Origin: Actinernus sp. WN-2022
Lineage: Eukaryota; Cnidaria; Anthozoa; Actiniaria; Actinernidae
DNA: 64,000 nt
Assembly: GCA_030867875.1 (NCBI GenBank)
Contig: JAOWCC010001501.1
Span: 29,842,792 to 29,906,791, forward strand
Reading direction: 5' to 3'
The notes below the pieces were generated by a model. The model ran no database searches, had not been told where the DNA came from, and saw nothing but the letters and a program-made list of their open reading frames with translations. Of the stretch, positions 1 to 8,639 are shown in pieces; the first letter of the stretch is position 1, and the number at the start of each line of letters is the position of its first letter. The position numbers and the translations under genes were made by a program.

Positions 1-150
1 GTAAATTCCGACATTTTGAAAGGGGTGCTAACATGGCGGGAAATACAGTGTTTGTATGGGAATCGATGGGAATCCGATGCCAAATATAATCCATAAAATC
101 GAATTTCTGAATTATTCTTCAAAAACAAACTTAAGATACCAGGTAATTTG
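1..150. repeat. Dispersed repeat, third copy of the 36.3/37.4-kb family
   Basis: The block matches 36345-36485 directly and 37295-37415 in inverted orientation. Shared words include CATTTTGAAAGGGGTGC, AAATACAGTGTTTGTATGGG and AAATCGAATTTCTGA. No coding function is visible; short ORFs through it differ between copies. The left edge is cut by the window. Confidence 0.6.
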
Positions 151-310
151 AGGGATATAGCTGTGCTGGGAAGCGTGCAATCGTGTCAGTCAGTTTTCCA
201 TACATTGTCTGTAAAAACGAGTCAAATTCCGTGTGAAAATTTACAGCCGAATGTATGGAAAACTGAAAAAACGATTGCATGCTTTCCAGCACCTCTACAT
301 CCCTCAAATT
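146..310. repeat. Foldback (MITE-like) hairpin
   Basis: The left arm at 146-184 (AATTTGAGGGATATAGCTG and on) is the imperfect reverse complement of 272-310 (ending CATCCCTCAAATT). An inner pair, CAGTTTTCCATACA and TGTATGGAAAACTG, extends the stem. It looks like a small non-autonomous DNA transposon; no target duplication was established. Confidence 0.6.
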
Positions 311-439
311 TCGAGCAACTTTTCTTTTATCAACCTCTTGTTTTGTTTTTATTTCTTTGAGCAGCTTTTTCAGTTTTTGGCAACTTTTGACTAGAGCAAC
401 TTTTTCTATTTTTACAATCTGGAAAGGCTTAGCCTCCAT

Positions 440-892
440 TCAGGCCAAATGAAAAATGCACACCCCAAGATTTCAGAGAAGAAATTCCATACTGACATAG
501 AACTCGTTGATTGGTGGATTGGCAAGCTGGATGTTCATAACTGATCTGTCAAGGGCGTGACCTACATTGTAGCTAGCAGTATAAACCATTATAAATCTAT
601 TGTTTGTGCTTTAGCACTTATGTAGCGCTTATCCAAACTGTTCCAAGCGCTTTACAATAATTAAAATAGTAACAATCTGAAGTTTTAAAAAAGTTATAAA
701 CACCTAACTAATCCAATAAAAGCACATAAAATGAAATAGAAAATAGAAAAACTCTTTACTATACTAATGACTGATAAAAACTCCTAACTTATCTAACAAA
801 TAGACCGCAACATGTAATATAAAAACATGATAAAAATATTCAAGTGATGAGTCAGTTTGCAATTTTTACAATTTCATAAAGCTCGGTTTACA
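440..892. other. AT-rich spacer without a recognisable gene
   Basis: No ORF or clear repeat was recognised. The short stretch around 615-655 (TAGCGCTTATCC and AGCGCTTTACAATAAT) resembles the 3' tails of LINEs and SINEs, such as the one near 35265-35310. It may be a retroelement tail remnant. Confidence 0.4.
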
Positions 893-1034
893 GCCTGCAG
901 AAACAACCGCCTCTATTCGGGCCAAAGCCGCAAAAGTGCAAACTCTGAGAGGCTTTGAAATTTTAGACGACTCTCTCGGGGTATGCATTTTGCTTTGGCC
1001 TGATCATGAATAGAGGCGGCTTTTTTCGCAGGCT
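893..1034. repeat. Small inverted repeat (MITE-like)
   Basis: CAGCCTGCAGAAAC, CCGCCTCTATTCGGGCC and AAAGC near 893-926 are mirrored by GCTTTGGCC, GAATAGAGGCGG and CGCAGGCT near 990-1036. The spacer has no coding potential. Confidence 0.6.
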
Positions 1035-1044
1035 AACATATTTC

Positions 1045-1456
1045 TCACCCCTTAAAAATTAATACACAGAAACATAAACGCAATGTGATAAGAGAAAGCC
1101 TTGTGGCGTTGAAGGAGATCCTCCACAGGGCATCAATCCTGAGTGCCCTGCTGCCTTCTTTCTTTGAACAATTCATTAGTTCCTTTGCAAGATTTTTTTT
1201 GTGTGCCTTAGTGCTTGCAGGAATTTTTTTAGGACATTTAGTGGCGGGGCCATGCATTTGGATCGTCCTCCGCGGTGCCTTATTTGTTCGAAAAAAATAT
1301 AAACATATTTTTTTTCTACGACAAGGGACTGTTGTCGTGTTTTTGCATTGTGCCACTTTGGCGAGCTTTCATTTGCCCCTTACCGAGAAATTTAAACACT
1401 ATTATTGTTGTGCATGTTGGTCATATCCGTTTTTTCCACTGAAATCTCATTTGTGA
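1045..1456. other. Uncertain coding block, open on both strands
   Basis: Two long antisense ORFs overlap here. The minus frame (1356-1045, 103 codons) is Lys/Arg-rich with a run of basic residues. The plus frame (1085-1456, 123 codons) is hydrophobic with a possible membrane segment around residues 35-60. Only one can be real, and codon choice does not settle it by eye. A hydrophobic antisense of a basic protein is the expected artefact, so the minus frame is slightly preferred. Position beside the RING-like and GRF ORFs suggests it belongs to the same virus-like island. No family was recognised. Confidence 0.25.
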
Positions 1457-1470
1457 ATCGGGGGTGGGGG

Positions 1471-1671
1471 ATGTCTATTGCAATGGAGAAAAATGTATTA
1501 TCCTATCTTTTGTGTGATGACCTACCCGAGAGACAGTTGCCACCGATGCCCTGTTGTGGAGAAACAGTCTGTGCCCCTTGTTTCATCAAATTTGTAGCAC
1601 GGAAACTTAAGTACGACAAAATACCCCTTTGTGACTGTTGTTTGACCCAGATTAGACACCCTTTTTTTTAA
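1471..1671 (+). CDS. Small Cys-rich RING-like protein (66 aa)
   Basis: An intact 66-codon ORF starts at ATG 1471; a second ATG at 1483 would remove four residues. The longer upstream extension has no ATG close to the start. Eight cysteines lie at residues 15, 28, 29, 34, 37, 54, 56 and 57. The arrangement PCCGETVCAPC then LCDCC recalls the abbreviated RING and zinc fingers of many DNA-virus and mobile-element proteins, which often act as E3 ligases or nucleic-acid binders. It lacks the His of a classic C3HC4 RING, so zinc binding and activity are inferred. It is transcribed towards the convergent GRF zinc-finger ORF about 0.8-0.9 kb away. A chance Cys-rich ORF remains possible. Confidence 0.4.
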   Translation: MSIAMEKNVLSYLLCDDLPERQLPPMPCCGETVCAPCFIKFVARKLKYDKIPLCDCCLTQIRHPFF

Positions 1672-1884
1672 AGGCTGGCACCGGATTATTTTATTCCACC
1701 ATTTAGAAACGGTTGGCACTATAAATTGCCCAATACAACAGCGCTACAGCAACCACTATAATATGCTTTGATTACCATTTTTCTCCATTGTAATTTTTAC
1801 TTTTTATCCTAGAATTGGGGCTATTGCGCCTATTATGTAAAGTTCCAATGGAACAAATACATATGTAAATATTTTTAAATAACT

Positions 1885-2300
1885 AATAGTGCGGTTGCAC
1901 ATTTTCATACTTTTTCAACAAATAATAGTGCGATTGCACATTTTCACACTTTTTTCAAGCCAATGTCTTTTTCAACAAATAATAGTGCGATTGTACATTT
2001 GCATACTTTTTCAAACCAATGTCTTTTTTCAACAAATAATAGTGCGATTGCACCTTTTCATACACTAACTCATACTGCTGTAAACATTCGCGCTCTCTCT
2101 CTCTGGAGCACGAAAGAGGCCCCACGCTCATGTAAATAGTAATAGGGCGATTGCCTATTTTCATACTTTGTTAATCCAATGTCTTTTTCGACAAATAGTG
2201 CGGTTGCACGTTTTCATACACTAACTCATACTGCTGTAAACATTCGCTCTCTCTCTGTGGGGCACGATAGAGGCCCCGCGCTCCTGTAAATAGTATTATA
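1885..2300. repeat. Compound tandem repeat array
   Basis: A 40-75 bp motif (AAATAATAGTGCGATTGCAC, then TTTTCATACTTTTTCAA) recurs at least five times from about 1885 to 2215. A second block (CATACACTAACTCATACTGC, CATTCGC, CTCTCTCTCT, GAGGCCCC) occurs twice, at about 2061-2140 and 2214-2290. No ORF is credible. The array lies between the RING-like ORF and the 3' end of the GRF ORF. Confidence 0.75.
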
Positions 2301-2461
2301 TTATTGATGTAACTTATTGAGAAACAAAGTTGTTGTTACACAAACACAAGTCTCTTTAATTGTTTCGGGGTTCCTGTCTTACGTATAATGGTTGGGCTAC
2401 AATAAAGCCAAAAGGGTAGACACTCCAATTTCCACATAGTCCTGGGGATTGTCTTCGTAGA

Positions 2462-2734
2462 TCAAAGCTTGTCCCAACGCGTGCCAAATTCGGTTCTTGT
2501 AAGTAACGAGGGGTCTTCGTATTCTTCAAAATAATACAATTTATAATACTTGTAAATCTCGGCCTCCTTTAATTTTTGCAGCCGTTCAAACACGGTATAA
2601 TTAAGGGAGCAATAATCCCCGCGAGGTGCAAACTCTGCAAAGCCCGTACGCCCGTATCCCGTAGAGCCTCTAGGGTAATATGATCCCGGACCTCCGCCAC
2701 GCGCGTGTTGAAGCTTTCCTCGGTAAAAGACCAT
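2462..2734 (-). other. Alternative-frame tail overlapping the GRF ORF
   Basis: This 90-codon frame overlaps the last 166 bases of the GRF ORF and then runs on to 2462. Its last 45 residues are rich in Tyr, Glu and Lys, unlike random sequence. It could be the original C-terminus displaced by an indel, a product of frameshifting, or a chance ORF. Confidence 0.3.
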
Positions 2735-3570
2735 AACCAGGAATGGTAACGTTCGTCCTGTTGGCTCTGTTGACTATAAATACACCCCTCGCAATTCCGT
2801 CCCCGTTGTCGCATGCATTCTCGGACAAACACCATGACGTAGAGTGTTTTGTACAAAGCCCACCCGGCTTTTATGGTGTCCTCATCCCGGTTGTCCGGCA
2901 TGTCAACCAAATCTGGGTCTTCTTGACTCCCGGGCATTACGGCCAGGCCGTTGTCGGGATGTTTATAGGGGGTGGGGGTGGCGGGGAACCCTCGACCATT
3001 GTACCAGTAGGGGTCCGGAGGGTACCAGGGGAGTCGCTGCGGGGCTCGACGTTGTCCCCAGCCGGGGCCCTGGGGCGTCTCCGCGGGCGATCCCGTAAGC
3101 AGCATAGTGGTGGTGGGACTGGTCCAAGCGACGGGTGGCGGACCTTGGGGGGCCTGTGGTGTCCATGGCGAAGCGTAGAGTCGTATTTTCGTGGGTGGTG
3201 GGGGTCCGTTCACAGTAGGAGTCGCGTTAGGGTCAGCCCACATAAACCCAAGTGGAAACGCACACTTCGGGTTGGGCGCCGGGGCCGCACACGTAAAGAA
3301 GACGCGGTTCGGATTTTTCACACTTTGGCTCACGCCTACTTTCATCCACAAATTATGGCCAGACTTGGGAAACGTGGTATACGAAACGCTGTCCGGGATA
3401 GCCGCTTTCACCAAAGAAATTTCCTGGATCGAAAAATAAAAACTGCACGGCAAGACTTGTGGTTGCGACTTGTAATTGGCCGTTTGTCCACACTTGTACA
3501 CACACTCTGGCGTCCCGGCCAATCCTTTCACGACATTAGCGTAGCACCCGCAAAAGCAAGTAGGGTTCAT
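2569..3570 (-). CDS. GRF-type zinc-finger protein, virus/transposon-like (333 aa)
   Basis: An uninterrupted 333-codon ORF starts with ATG at 3570 and is much richer in GC than its surroundings. The N-terminus is Cys-rich (residues 5-27). Residues 86-113 contain NPNRVFFTC, a second Cys at 103 and WAD, the hallmark of GRF zinc fingers, which bind single-stranded or structured nucleic acid in topoisomerases, APE2-type nucleases and many mobile-element proteins. Residues 120-210 are Pro-rich and probably disordered. The C-terminus (about 230-330) is helical with a second Cys cluster (RECM, then NCEGC) and an SQQSQQ stretch. A different frame, open from 2734 to 2462, overlaps its 3' end and gives a Tyr/Glu-rich tail, so the true C-terminus may involve a frameshift. 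The tandem CCAAT array upstream is a likely promoter. Host family unknown. Confidence 0.55.
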   Translation of the reverse strand: MNPTCFCGCYANVVKGLAGTPECVYKCGQTANYKSQPQVLPCSFYFSIQEISLVKAAIPDSVSYTTFPKSGHNLWMKVGVSQSVKNPNRVFFTCAAPAPNPKCAFPLGFMWADPNATPTVNGPPPPTKIRLYASPWTPQAPQGPPPVAWTSPTTTMLLTGSPAETPQGPGWGQRRAPQRLPWYPPDPYWYNGRGFPATPTPYKHPDNGLAVMPGSQEDPDLVDMPDNRDEDTIKAGWALYKTLYVMVFVRECMRQRGRNCEGCIYSQQSQQDERYHSWLWSFTEESFNTRVAEVRDHITLEALRDTGVRALQSLHLAGIIAPLIIPCLNGCKN

Positions 3571-3631
3571 CGTTCACACTAAATTTACAACGGAGGTTCA
3601 CTTTTTTTATACTCCCTGAGAGGTTCTACGG

Positions 3632-3999
3632 TCCACCACTCAGGAGCCTGTATTTGTTCTATAATCCCGGCCAATCAGGAGCCTGTATTTGATCTATAAT
3701 CCCGACCAATCAGGAGCCTGTATTTGATCTATAATTCCGGTCAATCCGACGCCTGTATTTGATCTATAATCCCGACCAATCAGGAGCCTGTATTTGATCT
3801 ATAATCCCGGCCAATCAGGAGCCTGTATTTGATCTATAATCCCGTCCAATCAGGAGCCTGTATTTGATCTATAATCCCGACCAATCAGGAGCCTGTATTT
3901 GATCTATAACGGCGGCGGCAGGCCCCACCCTTTGTGACGTCATCGCCCCGCCCATTTTCTCGACCAATCAGGAGGCCGTATTTGATCTATAGTGACCCC
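3632..3999 (-). promoter_or_regulatory. 35-bp tandem array of CCAAT/TATA-like units with CRE and GC box
   Basis: Units of 35 bp start at 3671, 3706, 3741, 3776, 3811, 3846 and 3881, with a diverged unit before (about 3636) and after (about 3965). Each holds CCAATCAGGAGCCTG followed by TATTTGATCTATAA. Near the distal end lie a perfect CRE (TGACGTCA, 3935-3942) and a GC box (CCCCGCCC, 3946-3953). The array ends 62 bp before the ATG of the minus-strand GRF ORF, so it sits where a promoter/enhancer would. Tandem CCAAT plus CRE plus GC box is common in DNA-virus enhancers; regulatory function is inferred. Confidence 0.55.
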
Positions 4000-4217
4000 T
4001 TAAACTACTCTCATGATTAATAATTAATGACATTTTGTCCAATCAGATGAATCAAATCAGTCACGTGCATGCTCCTTTATACCTGATGAAATCTCATCAT
4101 TCTAGGATTTGAATTCTGTCCCAGGGGGAAACGGGGTTAATGATTGAGACAATGGATAAGCACCTTGCAACTCTTGGAATTGCTAATTAGGATGAACGTT
4201 TTATATAAAGAATACCA

Positions 4218-4427
4218 ATGAACATGACATTTTATATAAAGTTTCATCCTAATCAAGAATTCACTGATAAAGACGTAAAGATAGCAAAAATTACACGGAA
4301 CATAAGGTACCAAGATAATAAATTTTGCACTAAATTTACTAATATCAGCAGACTACCGAAAAACACAGATAATGTTTTTAAAATGAAGTTATCCAACTAC
4401 CATTACTTGTTTAGTTCCAATTATTAA
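4218..4427 (+). CDS. Small Lys/Asn-rich ORF, unrecognised (69 aa)
   Basis: An ATG-initiated 69-codon ORF lies on the far side of the CCAAT array and points away from it. The product would be basic and Asn/Lys-rich with no recognised motif or membrane segment. High AT content makes chance ORFs of this size expected. Its only support is the divergent position relative to the array. Confidence 0.2.
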   Translation: MNMTFYIKFHPNQEFTDKDVKIAKITRNIRYQDNKFCTKFTNISRLPKNTDNVFKMKLSNYHYLFSSNY

Positions 4428-4434
4428 ACCAAAC

Positions 4435-4659
4435 TCAAAGCCGTAAAATAATAAAAACGTGCATTAAACTTACAAACATCCTCTTCATATTTTGTGCCGG
4501 AGTCAAAAATTTAGAGTCTGCCGTCATGTCAGTCACATCGCTTTCCAAGTCTTGAACTTTATCGATGTCAACCACGACACCAAATCCTTCAAGTGCAGCT
4601 TCTTGCCAAGCTTGTTCTTTGCCACACAATGCATTGCGAAACGCCGCTTCAAACAACAT
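4435..4659 (-). CDS. Hypothetical protein or exon ending in a splice donor
   Basis: An ATG at 4659 opens a 74-codon ORF whose first 60 or so residues are acidic and protein-like. A perfect 5' splice-donor consensus (GTAAGT, minus strand 4473-4468) follows base 4474. Codons after it look like intron read-through. The block may therefore be an exon 4474-4659 of a spliced gene. No downstream partner exon was identified and no family is recognised. Confidence 0.35.
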   Translation of the reverse strand: MLFEAAFRNALCGKEQAWQEAALEGFGVVVDIDKVQDLESDVTDMTADSKFLTPAQNMKRMFVSLMHVFIILRL

Positions 4660-5008
4660 AGTATGGTAATTTCTTCATGTGTTCGTAATCGCAGGCGGTG
4701 ATTACTCGAATATTTTGCATGGCGTTGTGAATACAAAGGTTCATTGGTTCAATAAGGGGCATGGTCACCTGGTAGTCATGCGCAGTAGGCGTGTAGAAAG
4801 TACTAATTAGCATATCAAAATCTTCCCGGTTGAGCGGGCGTACGTGAGATGGTCGCAAAGGGGAGGATTTGTAGTAGCATTTTGAAGGCTGGCGGTCCTG
4901 TATTAGGGAACCACGTTGTAACAATGGCTTCAGAGTCGATGGAAGAAGAAGTTCAGTTGGATATGATAACATTTGGACAAATAGTTCTGTTCTTAGAATT
5001 GTGAACAT
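4649..5008 (-). CDS. Hypothetical protein, upstream member of an overlapping pair
   Basis: The frame is open from 5023; the first ATG is at 5008, giving about 119 residues. Composition looks protein-like (Pro, Tyr, Met and Cys spread through it) with no low-complexity runs. No family was recognised. Its stop overlaps the ATG of the next minus-strand ORF (ATG at 4659), an 11-bp overlap in a different frame. That packing is usual in viruses and unusual in this host. It may equally be an exon fragment. Confidence 0.35.
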   Translation of the reverse strand: MFTILRTELFVQMLSYPTELLLPSTLKPLLQRGSLIQDRQPSKCYYKSSPLRPSHVRPLNREDFDMLISTFYTPTAHDYQVTMPLIEPMNLCIHNAMQNIRVITACDYEHMKKLPYYVV

Positions 5009-5179
5009 GCTTGATTTGGACAATTTTGCATAAAATCTTATATCGGCGAATTATGTCCAAACACTGCTAGTTTATATATCATAATTCGCAAAGCTAATGC
5101 GCATCACTGCGAATATATAAAATAAATTACGAAGAACAAAACAAACAAAATTAAACTAAATATGAACAAAACATTGGCG

Positions 5180-5412
5180 GTTTGCTAGATGCACGAAAAT
5201 GGAAGAAAAAGTACATCAAAAATACTTTCTGATGCCAAACAAACTACAGGAACACAAAGAGCATAGTCTTCTGATCAACCGACATACATATTCATGAAGC
5301 TGTAAAATAAGTTTCCAGTCCATAAAAGCCGATAGTTCGAACTCACTAGTACAAACACGCTAGGTAAGCTCAAAGGATTTTCTTCACAAGTAAACATTGT
5401 AGTGTCAAGCAC
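5180..5412. repeat. Fragment of the Helentron-like repeat family
   Basis: The stretch with CGACATACATATTCATGAAGC and CATAAAAGCCGATAGT resembles the internal 3' third of the Helentron-like copies at 15140-15210, 41850-41910 and 50200-50280. Diagnostic ends are absent, so this is a diverged internal fragment lying beside the 5413-6900 transposon. Confidence 0.45.
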
Positions 5413-5472
5413 CAAGGGCACCCAACGAGTACTTTTTGAAATTCGTTTGAAAACAGTTGTCTGCAGCTTATC

Positions 5473-5799
5473 CACAGGCAACCCAAGCTCTAATTGTGTG
5501 TATTTGTCAGTATAATATAGGGTAACTACTAAACGGCGAAAATCATGAATTTTACTACTATTGATAGGTTAAAATCAACTGAAATAAACGTACCTTTGCT
5601 CTATATGTTGTCTTTTGTCGTTTATTAGCGATTTGGGCCTATTTTCCTTTTCGGATCTAGACAACATATAGAGCAAAGGTACGTTTATTTCAGTTGATTT
5701 TAACCTATCAATAGTAGTAAAATTCATGATTTTCGCCGTTTAGTAGTTACCCTATATTATACTGACAAATACACACAATTAGAGCTTGGGTTGCCTGTG
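5473..5799. mobile_element. 327-bp near-perfect palindromic insertion
   Basis: The arms at 5472-5612 and 5660-5800 are exact reverse complements over 141 bases, with a 47-base loop. The insertion is flanked by GCTTATC on both sides (5466-5472 and 5800-5806). The uninterrupted copy near 12790-12830 has the target sequence continuous, confirming an insertion. End sequence CACAGGCAACCC; no ORF inside. Perfect arm identity implies recent formation or arm-to-arm conversion. Confidence 0.8.
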
Positions 5800-5876
5800 G
5801 CTTATCTAGCTATTTTAAGGCGCCTAACTATGTCTTTTGACGTATTCTAGAAAGCTATTAGCTGTTCGGATTTTCT

Positions 5877-6504
5877 TACCCTGCGAGCAGAGATTTCTCA
5901 TCTCTCTGCCTTTCCTGTCGCCGAGAGAAACCTCTGCCACGAAACGATTGCTTTTCGTGTTGAGCATGCGCCACGGTGTCTGGATTACCATTGGCCGAGA
6001 AAAACGAGACGGTAAACATTGTAGATTCATTGTATGTAGATTTCAAATTGTCTATTACGGCAGTGGAGAAAATAAAATTATTGTCCTTCTTCGAAGGTAT
6101 AAATCAAAGCTTTCTTTAGGATAAATTAAGGTAGATTTATTGAACGGTAATTTCAAGGTCTTCTGTGCAGTTCAGTAAAGTAAGGAGAGGACAAAGCCGT
6201 AGTTTGAAGCCCGTTCGTATCAATCGTCGGCAAACAACAAACGCGTGACGACATAAATAACGGCTGCGAAGGATACTGTGGGCTCTTGCAAAACCAGCAA
6301 AGGCCAAAGATCGCCAAAAAGTCATGCCCGAGTGATATCAAACCGGTAAAACCGGTTTGGTATCTGGTTTATCACGTGGTTTACCTCCAAGATTTTGGAG
6401 GTTGCAAGTGCGCATGTTCAACGGGAAAAGCAATCGTTTCGTGGCAGAGGTTTCTCTCGGCGACAGGAAAGGCAGAGAGATGAGAAATATGTGCTCGCAG
6501 GGTA
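5877..6504. mobile_element. 628-bp foldback transposon with 8-bp target duplication
   Basis: Ends are TACCCTGCGAGC and GCTCGCAGGGTA, flanked by GATTTTCT at 5869-5876 and 6505-6512. The uninterrupted copy at 12720-12740 carries a single GATTTTCT at the same place. Arms of about 105 bp (5877-5975 and 6402-6504) fold back. Mirror-image ORFs in the two arms encode the same peptide and are not genes. No transposase. An 8-bp duplication fits hAT, P or Merlin-type elements. Confidence 0.8.
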
Positions 6505-6900
6505 GATTTTCTAGGTGGAAATCGCGTCAACCGAAAATACTATGGCAAAATATTCCCGGCCTACGAATTTGTTAGTAGCCTAGAACATAACAAGAATTTT
6601 CTAGCCCAAGTAACTTCATGTTGCAACGTTTTGTGGAGGTACGAATTTCTTAGGGATTCTTTTTTCCTGTTCTGACTCTATTGATCAGACGAATTGGGAC
6701 TTACGAATATTTTAGGGGAAACCTTTTAGTCTCCCTTTTCTTCTATAATTTTCTAAGGATTGAAAACAAATTTTCTAGCCAGTATTTCAGAAAACAATTT
6801 TCTAGGGACATCTTTTTCAAATCCGAAAGTTTTAGGCTAACTTACTCTCCCAAACAGCTTTTTAACCGAAAACGTCGTTGGGTGCCCTTGTTATCTGGAC

Positions 6901-7904
6901 TATTACTTAAGCGCTCACCTTTCTCGCCCAAGTTGAAGCGAGAGAACAACGCCGAGCAGCGAATATCACGTGACATGCACTGTGCGGGAAAAACACGGTA
7001 CCAGGCTCTTCGCGGTTTGACAAATAGAGCCCGACCCTGGGACAATCACTATTTTAAGTGGTTTTTCGTATCTGGCGTGGCACATTTCACGTAGCGTATA
7101 TGATGATGTACGTAAGTAGGGCGTGTATGATGCACTGTAATCCGTAAATCTGACAGCCTGTCACCCCTTAATAAACTAGCCAATATGAACGTCTCGGTGG
7201 AGTGTAGTCAGAATAAGCAGAAGTTTCTAATATTGACTTGAAGTAGCAACCGCCCTACTATCCAAGAAATGCAGTTAAAAACGTTTGACCTCCCTTCCTC
7301 CGGTTGCGGAATGCATGGCTGGAAAAAAAATTGAACCCCCTTTGAAAAGTATAAAAATATGGGCTCTCCCTAATTTTCCACCTCCTCTTCCCCAACCATA
7401 ATTTAAAAAATGAATGTTCCCTAAGTCACAAGTATGTCAAGTTATAAAAGCGACAACTTCAATGTTCCCTTGTTTTGACCTTCGTTTATTGTTGCTTTAC
7501 ATATTGATAACACAGCATACATGCATAGCAGTGGATTTTCACAAATACCTCTATTTGGTACGGTTTTTTTTCTAGCACGCTAACTGGAAAATTATATCTT
7601 GAATATTTCAACTGAATACATCTTAAGTTAACTGTACTGAATCTCTATTAATGTTCTTTAACGTAGCCGTTTGTGTTTAGTGATGCTGATAGACATTAAC
7701 TTTTAACTGTTAACTTTTACGGTGCTTTTGTGAGCTGTGCTGATTGGCAGAATCTGCTCCAACTTATGAAAACGAGCTTGGCACTTCATCCTAATGTAAA
7801 TATCAAGAAAACACAAGAATTATAAGAATAGATTACGTAATGTAAAGCTTGTAATAATTTTCACTAGCGACAAAAGTATAACCAATATACGCAGACGCAG
7901 TGCC
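6901..7904. other. Non-coding spacer
   Basis: No credible gene, RNA or structured repeat was recognised. Composition is AT-rich with scattered purine or pyrimidine runs, such as 7320-7400. Confidence 0.4.
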
Positions 7905-8465
7905 GTGTTTATCATTAGCGGTACTTGTTCTACTCACAGGTGTGAGATAAGACGTACACGCGCCGCTATTAGCAATGAACAATGCATTACTGTGTCTGCA
8001 TATGTTGCTTGTACTTTACCTACAATCCCAAAATCTTTGCTCTTTCTTTTACTTTTTTGTTACTTATCTGAAATCCTATTACTGTATTTTACGGATTGTG
8101 GTGATAAAACAATAAATATATACCTAAAGCATAAGGGTCACAGATCAAAGATACTGAGCATAATTAAAGGTTGTCGAAAAAGGATAAAATACACTGAATT
8201 TGGCAAAGACATTTGGGTTATTAATAGTAACCATTTAGCAACTAGTATGCATGATCTATCTCCTACATTGCCGGCAGTCGTTTTCATAAGGGTCGATACG
8301 CAACAATTTCAGAGGTGGACAGACGTTGCTATTTCTCTGTTGCCGGTGTTGCAGCTAGCGTGTGTAGTGCCTTTAGTCCTGTTGTGTTTGTACAGGAGCC
8401 CATTACCAGGAGCGAATTACGAGATTGTTAGTTCCCCTAAGGGAATATTTCGTGTCTCTTTTTAA
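7905..8465 (+). CDS. Unrecognised 186-codon ORF, possibly an exon or decayed gene
   Basis: The longest clean plus-strand frame in the first 25 kb runs from 7905 to a TAA at 8463-8465. It opens with GTG and the first ATG lies only about two-thirds of the way along, so as a eukaryotic gene it would need an upstream exon. Two hydrophobic stretches (about residues 44-61, Leu-rich, and 142-163) could be membrane segments flanking a basic Lys/Arg-rich region with several Cys. No family is recognised. It lies outside the named transposons. Chance remains a real possibility. Confidence 0.3.
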   Translation: MFIISGTCSTHRCEIRRTRAAISNEQCITVSAYVACTLPTIPKSLLFLLLFCYLSEILLLYFTDCGDKTINIYLKHKGHRSKILSIIKGCRKRIKYTEFGKDIWVINSNHLATSMHDLSPTLPAVVFIRVDTQQFQRWTDVAISLLPVLQLACVVPLVLLCLYRSPLPGANYEIVSSPKGIFRVSF

Positions 8466-8537
8466 AAATAGTTTTTTTTAATATTTAAACATATTTGGGC
8501 CGTGTCATGCAAAAAGGGCCTGTACGACGTTGACGAA

Positions 8538-8620
8538 GTTGTTCTATGTCTTGGATACCTGTGGTACCATTAGAATCTGTTGTTCTATGTTTGGGATACC
8601 TGTGGTACCATTAGAATCTG
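8538..8620. repeat. Two-copy tandem repeat (about 41 bp)
   Basis: GTTGTTCTATGT, GGATACCTGTGGTACCAT and TAGAATCT occur twice in a row with two base differences. Confidence 0.8.
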
Positions 8621-8639
8621 TATCATGAGCACCACAATC

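Larger units (their letters stand above)
5413..6900. mobile_element. DNA transposon with CAAGGGCACCCAACG ends, carrying two insertions
   Basis: It begins CAAGGGCACCCAACG and ends CGTTGGGTGCCCTTG. Without its two insertions it aligns in inverted orientation to the 692-bp copy at 12171-12862. Shared landmarks include TTTTTGAAATTCG, GGCGCC, GATTTTCTAGG, CCCGGCCTACGAATTTG and TTAACCGAAAACG. No transposase is seen, so it is non-autonomous. Flanks show no convincing target duplication here; the second copy shows 7-8 bp. That size suggests the P or hAT superfamily. The superfamily call is inference. Confidence 0.75.

Noticed and set aside
2743..3582. 279-codon plus-strand ORF opposite the GRF gene
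   Set aside because: It is antisense to the 333-codon GRF ORF, which has recognisable NPNR...WAD zinc-finger motifs. The plus frame is Arg/Gly-rich as expected from the complement of a Pro-rich protein.
5824..6575. Mirror-image ORFs encoding a shared Arg/Gly-containing peptide
   Set aside because: They are the two inverted arms of the 628-bp foldback transposon, so peptide identity reflects the palindrome.
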